From Tenacibaculum aquimarinum (GTDB lineage: Bacteria; Bacteroidota; Bacteroidia; Flavobacteriales; Flavobacteriaceae), in assembly GCF_022478115.1 (NCBI RefSeq), contig NZ_JAKGSC010000007.1, positions 45,536 through 109,535 on the forward strand: 64,000 bases of DNA. The letters run 5' to 3'. This document shows positions 11,555 through 19,858 of the stretch, in pieces (the first letter of the stretch is position 1; every line of letters begins with the position of its first letter). The notes beneath the pieces were generated by a model. The model ran no database searches and was not told the DNA's origin. It worked only from the letters and a program-made list of their open reading frames with translations. A program made the position numbers and the translations under genes.

Positions 11555-14500
11555 TTAATTTTTAGAAAAAGTAGTTATTTTTTTAAAAGGAGAAATATCA
11601 ATCTTTTCAACTAGTGATTTATATTTAGCCCATTCATCTGTATAGAAAGCATTTGTTTTTTCAATTCCTTCTTGGAAAGATTCTTTAAATTGATTTAACA
11701 ATACAGTTTCTGTATTAGTTTGTTCTCCAAAACGAGAACGAATATATCTACTTGCTTGCCCAAAACGTTGATTTACGGTAATTTCAGGATTTCTTGTAAT
11801 TCCTTGTCGTTTATCAATTGTGCCTAAATACATTGCTATTAAACTATCAATTTTTTTAATAATATCTTTTGAAGATTTTATTTCATCTTTATACTTTTCT
11901 TTATCCTCTTTTGTAAACTCTGATTTTAAAGAAGTTGCAGTATTTTTACTTTCTACCAATTGCTTTACAACGTTTGCAATTTTTTGTTGATAGGTTTCCA
12001 ATTCTTTACTGGCATCATATTTTTGATTAATAGCCGCTTCAGAAATTTGCAATCTTGGATCAAATTCAACTTTAATGTTTTGCTCAGAAACAACATCACC
12101 AAATGTCATTTTTAGTTTGTAAGTTCCAGGTTTAACTGAAACTCCACCTGGTTCTCTAGTTTGTTTTCTAATTCTTCTTGAAGCTCTTGCAACTCCCTTT
12201 TCTCTTAAATACCAAGTTGTTTTATGAAGACCATTTTCTTTTGGAGTTTTAAACTTTAAAGTTCTGATTTTACGAGCTCCATCAAAAATTTCTAATTTTA
12301 TAGAATCGAATTTGATAACATTTTTTGAATTCTCTTCTTTGTCTTTCGTCTTTTCTCTTTTCTCTAAACTCTTTTTAGGTTTATTAATGTAGTAAGAAAT
12401 TTGAGCACCTCGTTTTCTGTTTTCACCTTGATACATTGCATCTGCACCAAATCTGCTTCCTGTAGGTTGTTGATTAGCCGCTTGATAAGCAGTTGGAGGA
12501 GCAAATAATGTTAGCTTTTGATTCGTAACATTGTTTTTTGCAATTTCACGTAAAGGTCTTATATCATCTAAAACCCATGCAGCTCTACCAAAAGTTCCAA
12601 TTACTAAATCTTGTTCACGAGGATGAATAACTAAATCTTTTACGGGAACTGTAGGAAATCCGTTGGTCCATTTTGTCCATTTTTGTCCTGCGTTTATGGA
12701 AATATACAATCCATCGTCAGTTCCTAAGAACAATAAATTAGCGTTTTCTGGATCTTCGATAATACATTGCGTAAAACCTTCAACATCATTTTTATCAACA
12801 ATTCGCTCCCAAGTTTGTCCATAGTTTTTAGTTCTATACGCATAAGGTTCGTAGTTAAAACGTCTATAATCATTGGCAACTAAAAGCGCTTCTCCTTTAT
12901 TTTTATTGGAAGCTTTTATTTGCGTAATCCAAGAATTTTCTGGTAAGCCTCTTAAATTCTTAGCAACATTTGTCCAACTAGCACCACCATTTTTGGTTAT
13001 ATGAACTTGCCCGTCATCTGTAGCTGCCCACAACACATCTTTTTCTAAAGGAGTTGGTTCAATTACTAAAATTGTACAGTGATTTTCTGCGCCAGTTGCA
13101 TCCATAGTTAAACCACCACTTTCGGCTTGTTTTAACTTTTCAGGATTGTTGGTAGATAAATCGGGAGAAATAACGTTCCAAGTTAATCCTTTATCTGTTG
13201 ATTTATGGACAAATTGACTTCCGAAGTATAAGGTTGAATTATCAAAAGGATCAATATTTATGGCTGAATTCCAGTTGAAACGTAATTTTACATTTGGATC
13301 TTTATGCGTTGGTTTTACGCCGTAATTATTTCCTGTAATATGATCATATCTTGAAACAGAACCTTGTTGACTCATTGTCCAACCATAACGAGAATCATCT
13401 TTATCTGGAACAACATCAAAACCGTCTCCAAAACTAATTTCTTGCCAATAAGAATTTCTAATTCCTTGTGCTTTCCAAACATACGCTGGACCACGCCAAG
13501 AACCGTTGTCTTGCATTCCACCATAAACATTATATGGAAACTCATTATCAACATTTATATGATAAAATTGTGCAACAGGAATATTACCAATAAAACGCCA
13601 AGTTTTACCACCATCTTTGGTAATGTTTAAACCTCCGTCGTTTCCATCAATCATAAATTTTCCATTTGTTGGATGAATCCACCAAGCATGATGATCGGGA
13701 TGAATTCCATTGTCTACACCATAAGCAGGCATTAATTGTTTGAATGATTTTCCGCCATCTTGAGACACATTTACGTATGTAAAAACGGTATATAATCTAT
13801 TCTCATTTGTTGGATCTACATAAATTTCTGAATAATAAAATGGACGATTTCCAATACCAGGTTTATCGTTTATTTTTTTCCATTTAAATCCGCCATCTTC
13901 ACTTTTGTATAATGCATTCTTTTTTGCTTCCACTAAAGCATAAATTACATCAGGATTATTGGGCGCAATTGCAACACCAATTCTTCCTAATTCTCCTTTT
14001 GGAAATCCTTCTTTGTCCGTTACTTTTTTCCAGTTTTCTCCTCCGTCATGTGTAATGTATAAACCACTTCCTTTTCCTCCAGAATTAAAAAACCAAGGAT
14101 CGCGTTTGTGTTCCCACATGGCAACTATTAATTTATTAGGATTTGAAGGATCCATAATTAAATCGGCAGCACCTGTTTTTATATTGTTGAATAAAATTTG
14201 TTTCCAAGATTTTCCGCCATCATTAGTTTTGTAAACACCTCTTTCTTGGTGTTCTCCCCAAGGAGAACCAATTGCGCCAACATAAACGATATCTGGATTT
14301 GTTGGATGAATGATTACACGATGAATATGACGTGTTTTTTCCAAGCCCATAGATTTCCAGGTTTTACCAGCGTCCAAAGATTTGTAAATACCAAAACCAC
14401 CATTTAAACTATTTCTTGGGTTTCCTTCTCCAGTTCCTGCCCAAATTACACTTGGGTTAGATTGTTGAATTGCAACTGCACCGATTGAAGCAGTTAATTC

Positions 14501-14743
14501 TTTTTCGAAAATTGGTTCCCATTTTATTCCGCCAGAAGTAGATTTCCAAATTCCACCAGAAGCGGTACCAACGTACATTATTTCTGGGTTAGATTCTACA
14601 ACATCAATAGATGTAACACGACCCGACATTCCGCCAGGACCAATGTTTCTTGGTTTCATGTTTTTTACTAAATCCATTGAAAACTCTTGTGAAAAGAGTA
14701 GCGTAGTAGTGCATAAAAAAAGTAGCGTAAATAGTTTTTTCAT
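11555..14743 (-). CDS. Large secreted BNR/sortilin-type repeat protein (glycosyl-hydrolase-like annotation)
   Basis: A 1062-residue exported protein with signal peptide MKKLFTLLFLCTTTLLFSQ. The first ~720 residues contain many Asp-box-like repeats (SxDGGxxW forms such as SLDAGKTWKSM, TNDGGKSWKQI, SEDGGFKWKKI and STDKGLTWNVI) typical of VPS10/sortilin and sialidase-type beta-propellers. The C-terminal third is a beta-sandwich followed by a helical segment. Homologues are often named glycosyl hydrolase, but I see no catalytic signature, so an enzymatic role is unproven. It may be periplasmic or surface-exposed. No T9SS C-terminal sorting domain is visible. Confidence 0.85.
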   Translation of the reverse strand: MKKLFTLLFLCTTTLLFSQEFSMDLVKNMKPRNIGPGGMSGRVTSIDVVESNPEIMYVGTASGGIWKSTSGGIKWEPIFEKELTASIGAVAIQQSNPSVIWAGTGEGNPRNSLNGGFGIYKSLDAGKTWKSMGLEKTRHIHRVIIHPTNPDIVYVGAIGSPWGEHQERGVYKTNDGGKSWKQILFNNIKTGAADLIMDPSNPNKLIVAMWEHKRDPWFFNSGGKGSGLYITHDGGENWKKVTDKEGFPKGELGRIGVAIAPNNPDVIYALVEAKKNALYKSEDGGFKWKKINDKPGIGNRPFYYSEIYVDPTNENRLYTVFTYVNVSQDGGKSFKQLMPAYGVDNGIHPDHHAWWIHPTNGKFMIDGNDGGLNITKDGGKTWRFIGNIPVAQFYHINVDNEFPYNVYGGMQDNGSWRGPAYVWKAQGIRNSYWQEISFGDGFDVVPDKDDSRYGWTMSQQGSVSRYDHITGNNYGVKPTHKDPNVKLRFNWNSAINIDPFDNSTLYFGSQFVHKSTDKGLTWNVISPDLSTNNPEKLKQAESGGLTMDATGAENHCTILVIEPTPLEKDVLWAATDDGQVHITKNGGASWTNVAKNLRGLPENSWITQIKASNKNKGEALLVANDYRRFNYEPYAYRTKNYGQTWERIVDKNDVEGFTQCIIEDPENANLLFLGTDDGLYISINAGQKWTKWTNGFPTVPVKDLVIHPREQDLVIGTFGRAAWVLDDIRPLREIAKNNVTNQKLTLFAPPTAYQAANQQPTGSRFGADAMYQGENRKRGAQISYYINKPKKSLEKREKTKDKEENSKNVIKFDSIKLEIFDGARKIRTLKFKTPKENGLHKTTWYLREKGVARASRRIRKQTREPGGVSVKPGTYKLKMTFGDVVSEQNIKVEFDPRLQISEAAINQKYDASKELETYQQKIANVVKQLVESKNTATSLKSEFTKEDKEKYKDEIKSSKDIIKKIDSLIAMYLGTIDKRQGITRNPEITVNQRFGQASRYIRSRFGEQTNTETVLLNQFKESFQEGIEKTNAFYTDEWAKYKSLVEKIDISPFKKITTFSKN

Positions 14744-14949
14744 TGTTTGTATTTTGTTGAATTAAGTTTGATGGCAACAAGATACAAAATAGAAAACGCT
14801 CCATATAAATTGAACGTTTTTTTAACAGAAAATCAGATTTATTTTTATGAATACTTCAAATGTTTGACGCTCGCTTCAAGTTCTATATCGGAGAATATTG
14901 AATAAGAGTTTAGTTTATTGAAGTAGGATTTTTGCTTGTAAATACGCCT
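14744..14949. other. Intergenic region without a gene
   Basis: The gap between the large repeat protein (start at 14743) and the ribbon-helix-helix gene (stop at 15040) is 296 bases. The left two thirds hold no credible reading frame. They must contain the promoter for the minus-strand repeat protein, but I found no confident TANNTTTG box. The right third is the structured repeat annotated separately. Confidence 0.6.
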
Positions 14950-15030
14950 GCGTTAGCGATTGAAGTGGCATCCTTTTTTGTTTTTTTACAAAAAAGATAT
15001 AACGGAAAGCGCGACCTGAAAGGTAACGCC
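14950..15030 (-). repeat. Flavobacterial structured intergenic repeat, copy 1 (subtype A)
   Basis: Read on the minus strand it runs from GGCGTTACC at 15030 to GCTAACGC at 14950. It contains a small CCT/AGG arm, then GGTCGCGCTTTCCG, then a hairpin of the TATATCTTTTTT...AAAAAAGGATGCCA type, then TTCAATCG. The outer arms GGCGTTA and TAACGC are complementary. It begins 9 bases after the stop codon of the ribbon-helix-helix gene, in the same sense. Three related copies start at 42468, 56030 and 63467. Confidence 0.85.
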
Positions 15031-15039
15031 AAAAAAATA

Positions 15040-15201
15040 TTATTCTTTCTTTTTAGGTTCTCTTTTTGCGTCTTTAAGTGCTTGCATTAACATCCATTCT
15101 ATTTGTCCGTTTGTGGAACGAAACTCGTCTGCAGCCCATTTTTCAATAGCTTTTATCATGTCTTCATTTACTCGCAACGCGAAAGCTTTCTTCTTTGCCA
15201 T
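15040..15201 (-). CDS. Arc-like ribbon-helix-helix DNA-binding protein (53 aa)
   Basis: A very small gene translating as MAKKKAFALRVNEDMIKAIE followed by KWAADEFRSTNGQIEWMLMQ and ALKDAKREPKKKE. The basic N-terminal beta-strand (KKKAFALRV) followed by two helices, with the turn at FRSTNGQ, is the classic Arc/MetJ ribbon-helix-helix fold, which binds DNA as a dimer of dimers. It is the last gene of the SPFH operon, one base after the hydrolase stop, so translation is probably coupled. By analogy with other such proteins it may repress its own operon. GATAT repeats at the operon promoter are the obvious candidate target. Confidence 0.85.
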   Translation of the reverse strand: MAKKKAFALRVNEDMIKAIEKWAADEFRSTNGQIEWMLMQALKDAKREPKKKE

Positions 15202-15202
15202 T

Positions 15203-16111
15203 TTATTTTTTTACAAAGGTTACAACGGTTTTTATTAGTGTTGTTGATAATGGAAAATCTGCCGAATAATACGATTTTAAATTGTCTTGGTCTTTTTGAA
15301 TGTCTTTTAAAACGTGATTCATGTTTTTAATTAGTACTAATTTAGAACTTGGATTTGCATTGTGCAAATTTTCGGCATCTTTTACAGGAACTTGCAAATC
15401 TTTTGTTCCGTTTAAAATTAATATTGGTAGTGTTATTTTTTTAATTTCGTCTGTTGGGTTTATACTAATCCAAGATCTTAAGAAAGGTAAATTTTGCTTG
15501 GAAAACATACCAGCTAACATTGGATTTACTTCTTTAATTGTACCAGTTTCCATCAATTCTTTTAAATGACTTTTTACAGATTGCCCCAAAACAGGATTTT
15601 GAGCAGATAATTGTCTTACTAATGTTTTATCGATAGTTTCTCCTGCACCAGCTAACGAAATGTATTTGTCTGTTTTTTCTGAGGCTAACATGGCAATTAA
15701 TGAACCTTGACTGTGCCCAACTAAAATAATTTCTGAGAATCTGTTATCTTTTTTAAAGTGATTAATAACGGTTTTTGCGTCTAAAACAAAGTCGTTAAAT
15801 AAGACGCCTTGTTTTAGGAAAACAATATTATTTTTATTGGCAGTTCTTTTATCGTAACTAAAAAAGGCAATTTTATTTGCATTTATACTATCTCTAAATT
15901 GTTTTATGTATTGTGGTGTATTTCCGTTTCTGTCAACACCGCCTGAACCGTGAATCCAAATTAATAATGGTGTTTTTTCTTCGGAAAAACTTAAAGTTCC
16001 TGGTAATTCTACACCTTCGTTTTTTATGAGAATTTCTTCACTTTTTACCTGTGCAAATGAAGTTGTAAATCCAATTAAAATTACTATTAAATATGTTATT
16101 AGTCGTATCAT
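15203..16111 (-). CDS. Secreted alpha/beta hydrolase
   Basis: A 302-residue serine hydrolase with a signal peptide (MIRLITYLIVILIGFTTSFA). The nucleophile elbow GHSQG places Ser134. An oxyanion-hole HGSGG lies at 54-58, and a downstream Asp (NGTKD) and His (NMNHVL) complete a catalytic triad. It resembles periplasmic acyl-peptide-hydrolase/esterase-type proteins; the substrate is unknown. Its ATG overlaps the stop of the preceding gene by one base, and the next gene starts one base after its stop, so it is embedded in the SPFH operon. Confidence 0.87.
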   Translation of the reverse strand: MIRLITYLIVILIGFTTSFAQVKSEEILIKNEGVELPGTLSFSEEKTPLLIWIHGSGGVDRNGNTPQYIKQFRDSINANKIAFFSYDKRTANKNNIVFLKQGVLFNDFVLDAKTVINHFKKDNRFSEIILVGHSQGSLIAMLASEKTDKYISLAGAGETIDKTLVRQLSAQNPVLGQSVKSHLKELMETGTIKEVNPMLAGMFSKQNLPFLRSWISINPTDEIKKITLPILILNGTKDLQVPVKDAENLHNANPSSKLVLIKNMNHVLKDIQKDQDNLKSYYSADFPLSTTLIKTVVTFVKK

Positions 16112-16614
16112 TATGCGATAATTTTATTTTGATATTTTTTTAAAACTAAATTTACTTGGTTTTCTTTTTGTGTACCAATTAATAATTTTTTACCATTTTT
16201 TAATTCCAGTTGAATACCAACATCTCCAGAAACATTTATTGCAGTGCCTTTAGATTTATTCCAAAAAGCGCCACCTTTTAATCCCCAACCGCCATATTCT
16301 GAAATAGGATCGTAGGTTCTAACATGAGCTTTTTCAATTTCTGACCAAGTTATTTTTCTCATTGAAAAATGAAACGGAAAAAATTGATAGTGAATTCCTT
16401 TTTCGTCAATTCTGGTTGTTAGTTTAAAGAAGAAAATAAAAGATACTGAAAGTAATATTCCGGCTATTGTAAACACAAACTCATTGGTTGTCATAGTTGA
16501 ATTATCTTCCAAATATGTATTTATAATAATTGCCATTGGTACAATAATACTTACCGCTAATAATACAATTAGCCAAGTTTGAATAAAACGTTGTTCTTCT
16601 TTAAAAACGTTCAT
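16111..16614 (-). CDS. Two-helix membrane protein with PH-like C-terminal domain
   Basis: A protein of 167 residues. I chose the ATG at 16614 (MNVFKEEQRFIQTW) because it begins one base after the upstream gene's stop; the longer reading from 16650 would overlap that gene. Two hydrophobic helices (about residues 12-32 and 42-60) precede a beta-rich domain (RKITWSEIEKAHVRTYD, then GVQLELKNGKKLLIGTQK) that resembles the bacterial PH-like domains found in small membrane proteins. No precise family is recognised. It sits between DUF4177 and hydrolase genes in a tightly packed operon with an SPFH protein. Confidence 0.75.
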   Translation of the reverse strand: MNVFKEEQRFIQTWLIVLLAVSIIVPMAIIINTYLEDNSTMTTNEFVFTIAGILLSVSFIFFFKLTTRIDEKGIHYQFFPFHFSMRKITWSEIEKAHVRTYDPISEYGGWGLKGGAFWNKSKGTAINVSGDVGIQLELKNGKKLLIGTQKENQVNLVLKKYQNKIIA

Positions 16615-16615
16615 T

Positions 16616-16774
16616 TTATCTGTTTTTGTTTCTCTCCAAAACAATAGCATTCCAGTTTTGCGGCATTTCTTTTAAAACCCAACCTTCTCTTGCATATTGA
16701 TTTAATAAGTCTTCAAATTTTTCAATCCTATTTCTCAAACCTAATTTTAAGGTAACTACTTTATATTCTTTCAT
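16616..16774 (-). CDS. DUF4177-like small protein (52 aa)
   Basis: A short gene translating as MKEYKVVTLKLGLRNRIEKF followed by EDLLNQYAREGWVLKEMPQN and WNAIVLERNKNR. The pattern of a KVV strand, a helix with LN.YA.EGW and a terminal hydrophobic strand with ER is that of DUF4177, small proteins of unknown function. It begins 17 bases after the SPFH stop and ends one base before the next start, which strongly supports it being a real translated gene despite its size. Confidence 0.82.
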   Translation of the reverse strand: MKEYKVVTLKLGLRNRIEKFEDLLNQYAREGWVLKEMPQNWNAIVLERNKNR

Positions 16775-16791
16775 AATTGAATTGATTTTTT

Positions 16792-17652
16792 TTAATGATT
16801 TAAAGTTCCTGTATTTAAAACAGGTGAAGCCTCTTTATCTCCACATAAAATAATTAGTAAGTTACTAACCATAGCAGCTTTTCGTTCTTCATCTAACTCA
16901 ACAATTTGTTTTTTGTTTAGTTGTTCTAAAGCCATTTCTACCATATCTACAGCGCCTTGAACAATTTTATGACGTGCAGCAATAATTGCTGTAGCTTGTT
17001 GTCTTTTTAACATTGCAGAAGCTATTTCTTGTGCATACGCTAAATAACCTATTCTAGCTTCTAAAACCTCGATACCAGCAATAGAAAGACGTTCTTCTAA
17101 CTCCTTTTCTAAAGCTTCTGAAACCTCGTTTACACTTGATCTAAGTGTAATATCTTCATCATGACCTTCATCTGCAAAATTATCATACGGATACATGCTT
17201 GCTAACTTTCTTACGGCCGCATCTGTTTGTACACGTACAAAGTTTTCGTAATTATCTACATCAAAAGCTGCTTTGTAAGTATCAGTAACACGCCAAACTA
17301 AAATTGTAGAAATCATAACCGGATTTCCTAATTTATCGTTTACTTTTAAACGCTCACTATCAAAATTACTTGCTCTTAAAGAAACAGTTTTCTTTTTATA
17401 CAATGGATTTGCCCAATACAATCCGTTTTGTTTAATAGTTCCAACATATTTACCAAAAAGTAAAACAACTTTAGAGGTGTTTGGATTAACAAGAATAAAT
17501 CCAAAAAGGCCAATAAAAGCTAGTAATGTTATAATTAAAAATATTGGTTGCTTTTGATTGAAAGTTATAAAAATACTTCCAAAAAATAATGCTAATGTTA
17601 CTGCTAACATTAAATAACCGTTTGCGGGTTTAATAATTTTCTCTGATTCCAT
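16792..17652 (-). CDS. SPFH-domain protein (prohibitin/stomatin-like)
   Basis: A protein of 286 residues with two hydrophobic segments near the N-terminus (about 12-30 and 36-54). An SPFH domain follows (KTVSLRASNFDSERLKVNDK, GNPVMISTILVWRV, VRQ/VRKLASMYPYDNFAD), then a helical coiled-coil region rich in Ala, Glu and Lys (ARIGYLAYAQEIASAMLKRQ). SPFH proteins form large membrane-associated rings or microdomains. It is the first gene of a five-gene minus-strand operon ending with a ribbon-helix-helix regulator. A promoter with good spacing and overlapping GATAT repeats lies upstream. Confidence 0.92.
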   Translation of the reverse strand: MESEKIIKPANGYLMLAVTLALFFGSIFITFNQKQPIFLIITLLAFIGLFGFILVNPNTSKVVLLFGKYVGTIKQNGLYWANPLYKKKTVSLRASNFDSERLKVNDKLGNPVMISTILVWRVTDTYKAAFDVDNYENFVRVQTDAAVRKLASMYPYDNFADEGHDEDITLRSSVNEVSEALEKELEERLSIAGIEVLEARIGYLAYAQEIASAMLKRQQATAIIAARHKIVQGAVDMVEMALEQLNKKQIVELDEERKAAMVSNLLIILCGDKEASPVLNTGTLNH

Positions 17653-17669
17653 ATGTGTAAAATTTAAAG

Positions 17670-17702
17670 TGATATTAAAATGATATCGTAAAGATATGAT
17701 AT
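17670..17702 (-). promoter_or_regulatory. Phased GATAT repeats, candidate ribbon-helix-helix operator
   Basis: GATAT occurs on the plus strand at 17671, 17682 and 17693, exactly 11 bases apart (one helical turn), and again at 17698. The block lies 18-50 bases before the SPFH start codon and overlaps the predicted promoter box. Ribbon-helix-helix proteins of the Arc/MetJ type often bind short tandem repeats on one helix face, and the operon encodes one. The repeats are seen; the binding is inferred. Confidence 0.5.
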
Positions 17703-17721
17703 AAATTTTGAGTTTTCCAAA
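17689..17721 (-). promoter_or_regulatory. Bacteroidota-type promoter of the SPFH operon
   Basis: On the minus strand, TTTG (17721-17718) is followed by 21 bases and then TATCTTTA (17696-17689), a one-mismatch form of TANNTTTG. Spacing fits the -33/-7 arrangement known for Bacteroidota sigma-A promoters. It would start transcription about 30 bases upstream of the SPFH ATG. Confidence 0.5.
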
Positions 17722-17776
17722 TTTTTGATGAAATTATTTTATATTTTAGCCGAATATTATTAATCCTTTGTTTATT

Positions 17777-18559
17777 ATGAAATTCAAATTACTTTTATTA
17801 ATACCTTTCTTTTTCTTTGGGAAATCAACAACAGAAGAAACTTTTTTCTGGGGACAAAACGGCCACAGAGCTACAGGTAAAATTGCTGAAAATCACCTTA
17901 AAAAAAGAGCTAAAAAGAAAATAGACAAGCTACTAAATGGACAAAGTTTGGCATTTGTTTCAACTTATGCAGATGAAATTAAGTCAGATAGAGCGTTTAG
18001 CAAGTATTATTCTTGGCACTATATTAATATGGATTTGCATGAAACGTACGCGACTACAGCAAAAAATCCGAAGGGAGATTTAGTTACAGGAATTAATGAA
18101 TGTATTAAAATCTTAAAAGATAAAAATAGTACAGATGAAGATAAATCGTTCCATTTAAAAATGTTAGTTCATTTTGTGGGAGATTTACACCAACCATTAC
18201 ATATTGGACAAAGAGAAGATAAAGGAGGTAATACGGTACAGGTTCAATGGTTTGGTACAGGAACAAATTTACATGCAGTTTGGGATACAAAAATGATTGA
18301 AGAATGGAATATGAGTTATTTAGAATTAGCAGATAATGCTAAAGATTTATCTAAAAAACAAATTAAAGCCATTGAAGCTGGAACTCTAGTAGATTGGGTA
18401 GAAGAAGTTCATCAAATTACTAAGGAAGTGTATAATTCTGCTAAAGTAGGTGAGAACTTACGCTACAGATATTCTTACGATCATTTTGGTACTGTTAGAG
18501 ATCAGTTGCAAAAAGGAGGAATACGTTTAGCAAAGATTTTAAATGAAATTTTCTGTTAA
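17777..18559 (+). CDS. Secreted S1/P1-type nuclease
   Basis: A zinc-dependent single-strand nuclease of 260 residues. I chose the ATG at 17777 over a TTG nine bases earlier because it gives a normal signal peptide. After cleavage the protein would begin near Trp25. S1/P1 enzymes bind zinc through the N-terminal Trp and the nearby His, here W25 and H30 in FWGQNGH. Other ligands are visible in HYINMDL, HFVGDLHQPLH and NLHAVWD. It probably acts in the periplasm or outside the cell in nucleic-acid scavenging. The gene stands alone, divergent from the SPFH operon. Confidence 0.93.
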   Translation: MKFKLLLLIPFFFFGKSTTEETFFWGQNGHRATGKIAENHLKKRAKKKIDKLLNGQSLAFVSTYADEIKSDRAFSKYYSWHYINMDLHETYATTAKNPKGDLVTGINECIKILKDKNSTDEDKSFHLKMLVHFVGDLHQPLHIGQREDKGGNTVQVQWFGTGTNLHAVWDTKMIEEWNMSYLELADNAKDLSKKQIKAIEAGTLVDWVEEVHQITKEVYNSAKVGENLRYRYSYDHFGTVRDQLQKGGIRLAKILNEIFC

Positions 18560-18636
18560 ACTAATAAGAGTTAAACATTTACTAATGTTTAGTTAATTCT
18601 TTTTTACCAACTTCTTTTATTAGTAATTTTACTTTT

Positions 18637-19167
18637 ATGAAGAATATTGTATACTTTTTAATTGCATCTTTTTTGTTTTTTGGTTGTAAAACAGAACAAA
18701 AACCTTCAAATAAAAGTGAAGTTAAGAAAGCTGTAATTGCATCTAATGTAAAAATTAAAAGCTATAATTATGATGGCTTAAAACCACTTTTACATATAAA
18801 TGACGATAAAGTCTACGTCGTAAATTTTTGGGCAACTTGGTGTGCACCTTGTGTAAAAGAATTGCCTGCTTTTGAAAAAATAAAATCAGATTTTGCAACT
18901 AAAAACGTTGAGGTTTTATTAGTAAGTTTAGACTTTCCTAAGCAAGTAGATAAACGCCTAATTCCTTTTATTGAAAAAAATGAAATACAATCTAAAGTTG
19001 TATTATTAGATGATACTAATGAGCAACGTTGGATTTCTGAAATAGATAAAGATTGGTCTGGTTCTTTGCCTGCAACCTTAATTTATTCTAAAAATAAACG
19101 TAAGTTTTACGAGCAATCTTTCGACTATAAAACTTTAGAAAACGAAGTAAACACCTTTTTAAACTAA
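18637..19167 (+). CDS. TlpA-like thioredoxin-fold lipoprotein
   Basis: A 176-residue lipoprotein with a lipobox Cys at residue 17 (ASFLFFGCKTE). A thioredoxin domain carries the active-site WCAPC at residues 68-72 (NFWATWCAPCVKELPAF) and a cis-proline loop (GSLPATLIY). It is expected to reduce periplasmic disulfides as a TlpA/ResA-type protein. The next gene, also thioredoxin-fold, begins four bases after its stop, so the two are probably made and used together. Confidence 0.92.
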   Translation: MKNIVYFLIASFLFFGCKTEQKPSNKSEVKKAVIASNVKIKSYNYDGLKPLLHINDDKVYVVNFWATWCAPCVKELPAFEKIKSDFATKNVEVLLVSLDFPKQVDKRLIPFIEKNEIQSKVVLLDDTNEQRWISEIDKDWSGSLPATLIYSKNKRKFYEQSFDYKTLENEVNTFLN

Positions 19168-19171
19168 TAAT

Positions 19172-19789
19172 ATGAAAACACTAAAAATTTTATCAGCAAT
19201 ACTTGTAATAGCAATTATTACTGCTTTTACCATAAATAATACTACATCGAAAGGATATAAAGTTGGTGATTATGCCGATGATTTTTCACTTAAAAATATT
19301 GATAATAAAATGGTTTCTATGGCAGATTATAAAGATGCCAAAGGTTTTATTGTAATATTTACTTGTAACCAATGTCCATATTCTAAAATGTACGAAAACA
19401 GAATTATTGCTTTAGATAATAAGTTTAAAAGTAAAGGATATCCGGTAATTGCTATAAATCCAAATGATCCTGCGGCATCTTTAGGAGATGATTTTGCAAG
19501 CATGCAACAAAGAGCAGAGATAAAAGGTTTTACATTTCCTTATTTATTTGATGAAGGACAAAAAGTTTATCCAAAATATGGAGCAACAAAAACACCACAT
19601 GTGTATTTGTTGAATAAAGATTCAGAAGGCTTAAAAGTAGCTTACATTGGTACAATTGACAATAATGCTCGTAATGAAGAAAAGGTTTCTGTAAGTTATG
19701 TAGAAGATGCTGTAAATGCACTTTTAACTGGCGGAGAAATAAAAAACACCAATACAAAGGCAATAGGTTGCTCTATTAAAACGTTATAG
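19172..19789 (+). CDS. AhpC/TSA-type thioredoxin-fold protein
   Basis: A 205-residue exported protein with an N-terminal hydrophobic segment (residues 4-20, LKILSAILVIAIITAFT). Its peroxiredoxin-like domain has the CNQCPYSKMYE motif with C65 and C68. The CxxC differs from the single peroxidatic Cys of classical AhpC and is typical of the redoxin-domain proteins common in Bacteroidota. TKTPHVYLL supplies the cis-proline region. It is coupled to the TlpA-like gene and followed by a terminator. An unusual final CS near the C-terminus (AIGCSIKTL) adds a third Cys. Confidence 0.88.
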   Translation: MKTLKILSAILVIAIITAFTINNTTSKGYKVGDYADDFSLKNIDNKMVSMADYKDAKGFIVIFTCNQCPYSKMYENRIIALDNKFKSKGYPVIAINPNDPAASLGDDFASMQQRAEIKGFTFPYLFDEGQKVYPKYGATKTPHVYLLNKDSEGLKVAYIGTIDNNARNEEKVSVSYVEDAVNALLTGGEIKNTNTKAIGCSIKTL

Positions 19790-19811
19790 GAAACATATTA
19801 CCCCGATTCGG

Positions 19812-19858
19812 ACAAACCCATAAATGAAGCTTTAGAGCAAATTTTATGGGTTTGTTTT
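19812..19858. terminator. Terminator between convergent genes
   Basis: The stem ACAAACCCATAAA pairs with TTTATGGGTTTGT around an 18-base loop and is followed by TTTATTT. It ends the two-gene thioredoxin-fold unit and reaches the stop codon of the convergent sulfatase gene. Confidence 0.82.

Noticed and set aside
11555..14743. Calling the repeat protein a sialidase or glycosyl hydrolase
   Set aside because: Asp-box repeats are structural. No catalytic residues of a glycosidase family could be recognised.
14604..14804. Minus-strand open frame of 66 codons at the start of the repeat-protein gene
   Set aside because: It is an out-of-frame overlap with the signal peptide region of the large repeat protein and has no family features.
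15103..15330. Plus-strand open frame of 75 codons
   Set aside because: It overlaps the ribbon-helix-helix and hydrolase genes on the opposite strand. Its translation is rich in Phe, Leu and Ser with no domain, as expected for antisense of AT-rich coding DNA.
16615..16650. Longer N-terminus of the PH-like membrane protein
   Set aside because: The extra 12 codons lie inside the DUF4177 gene. The ATG at 16614, one base after that gene's stop, is a better start.
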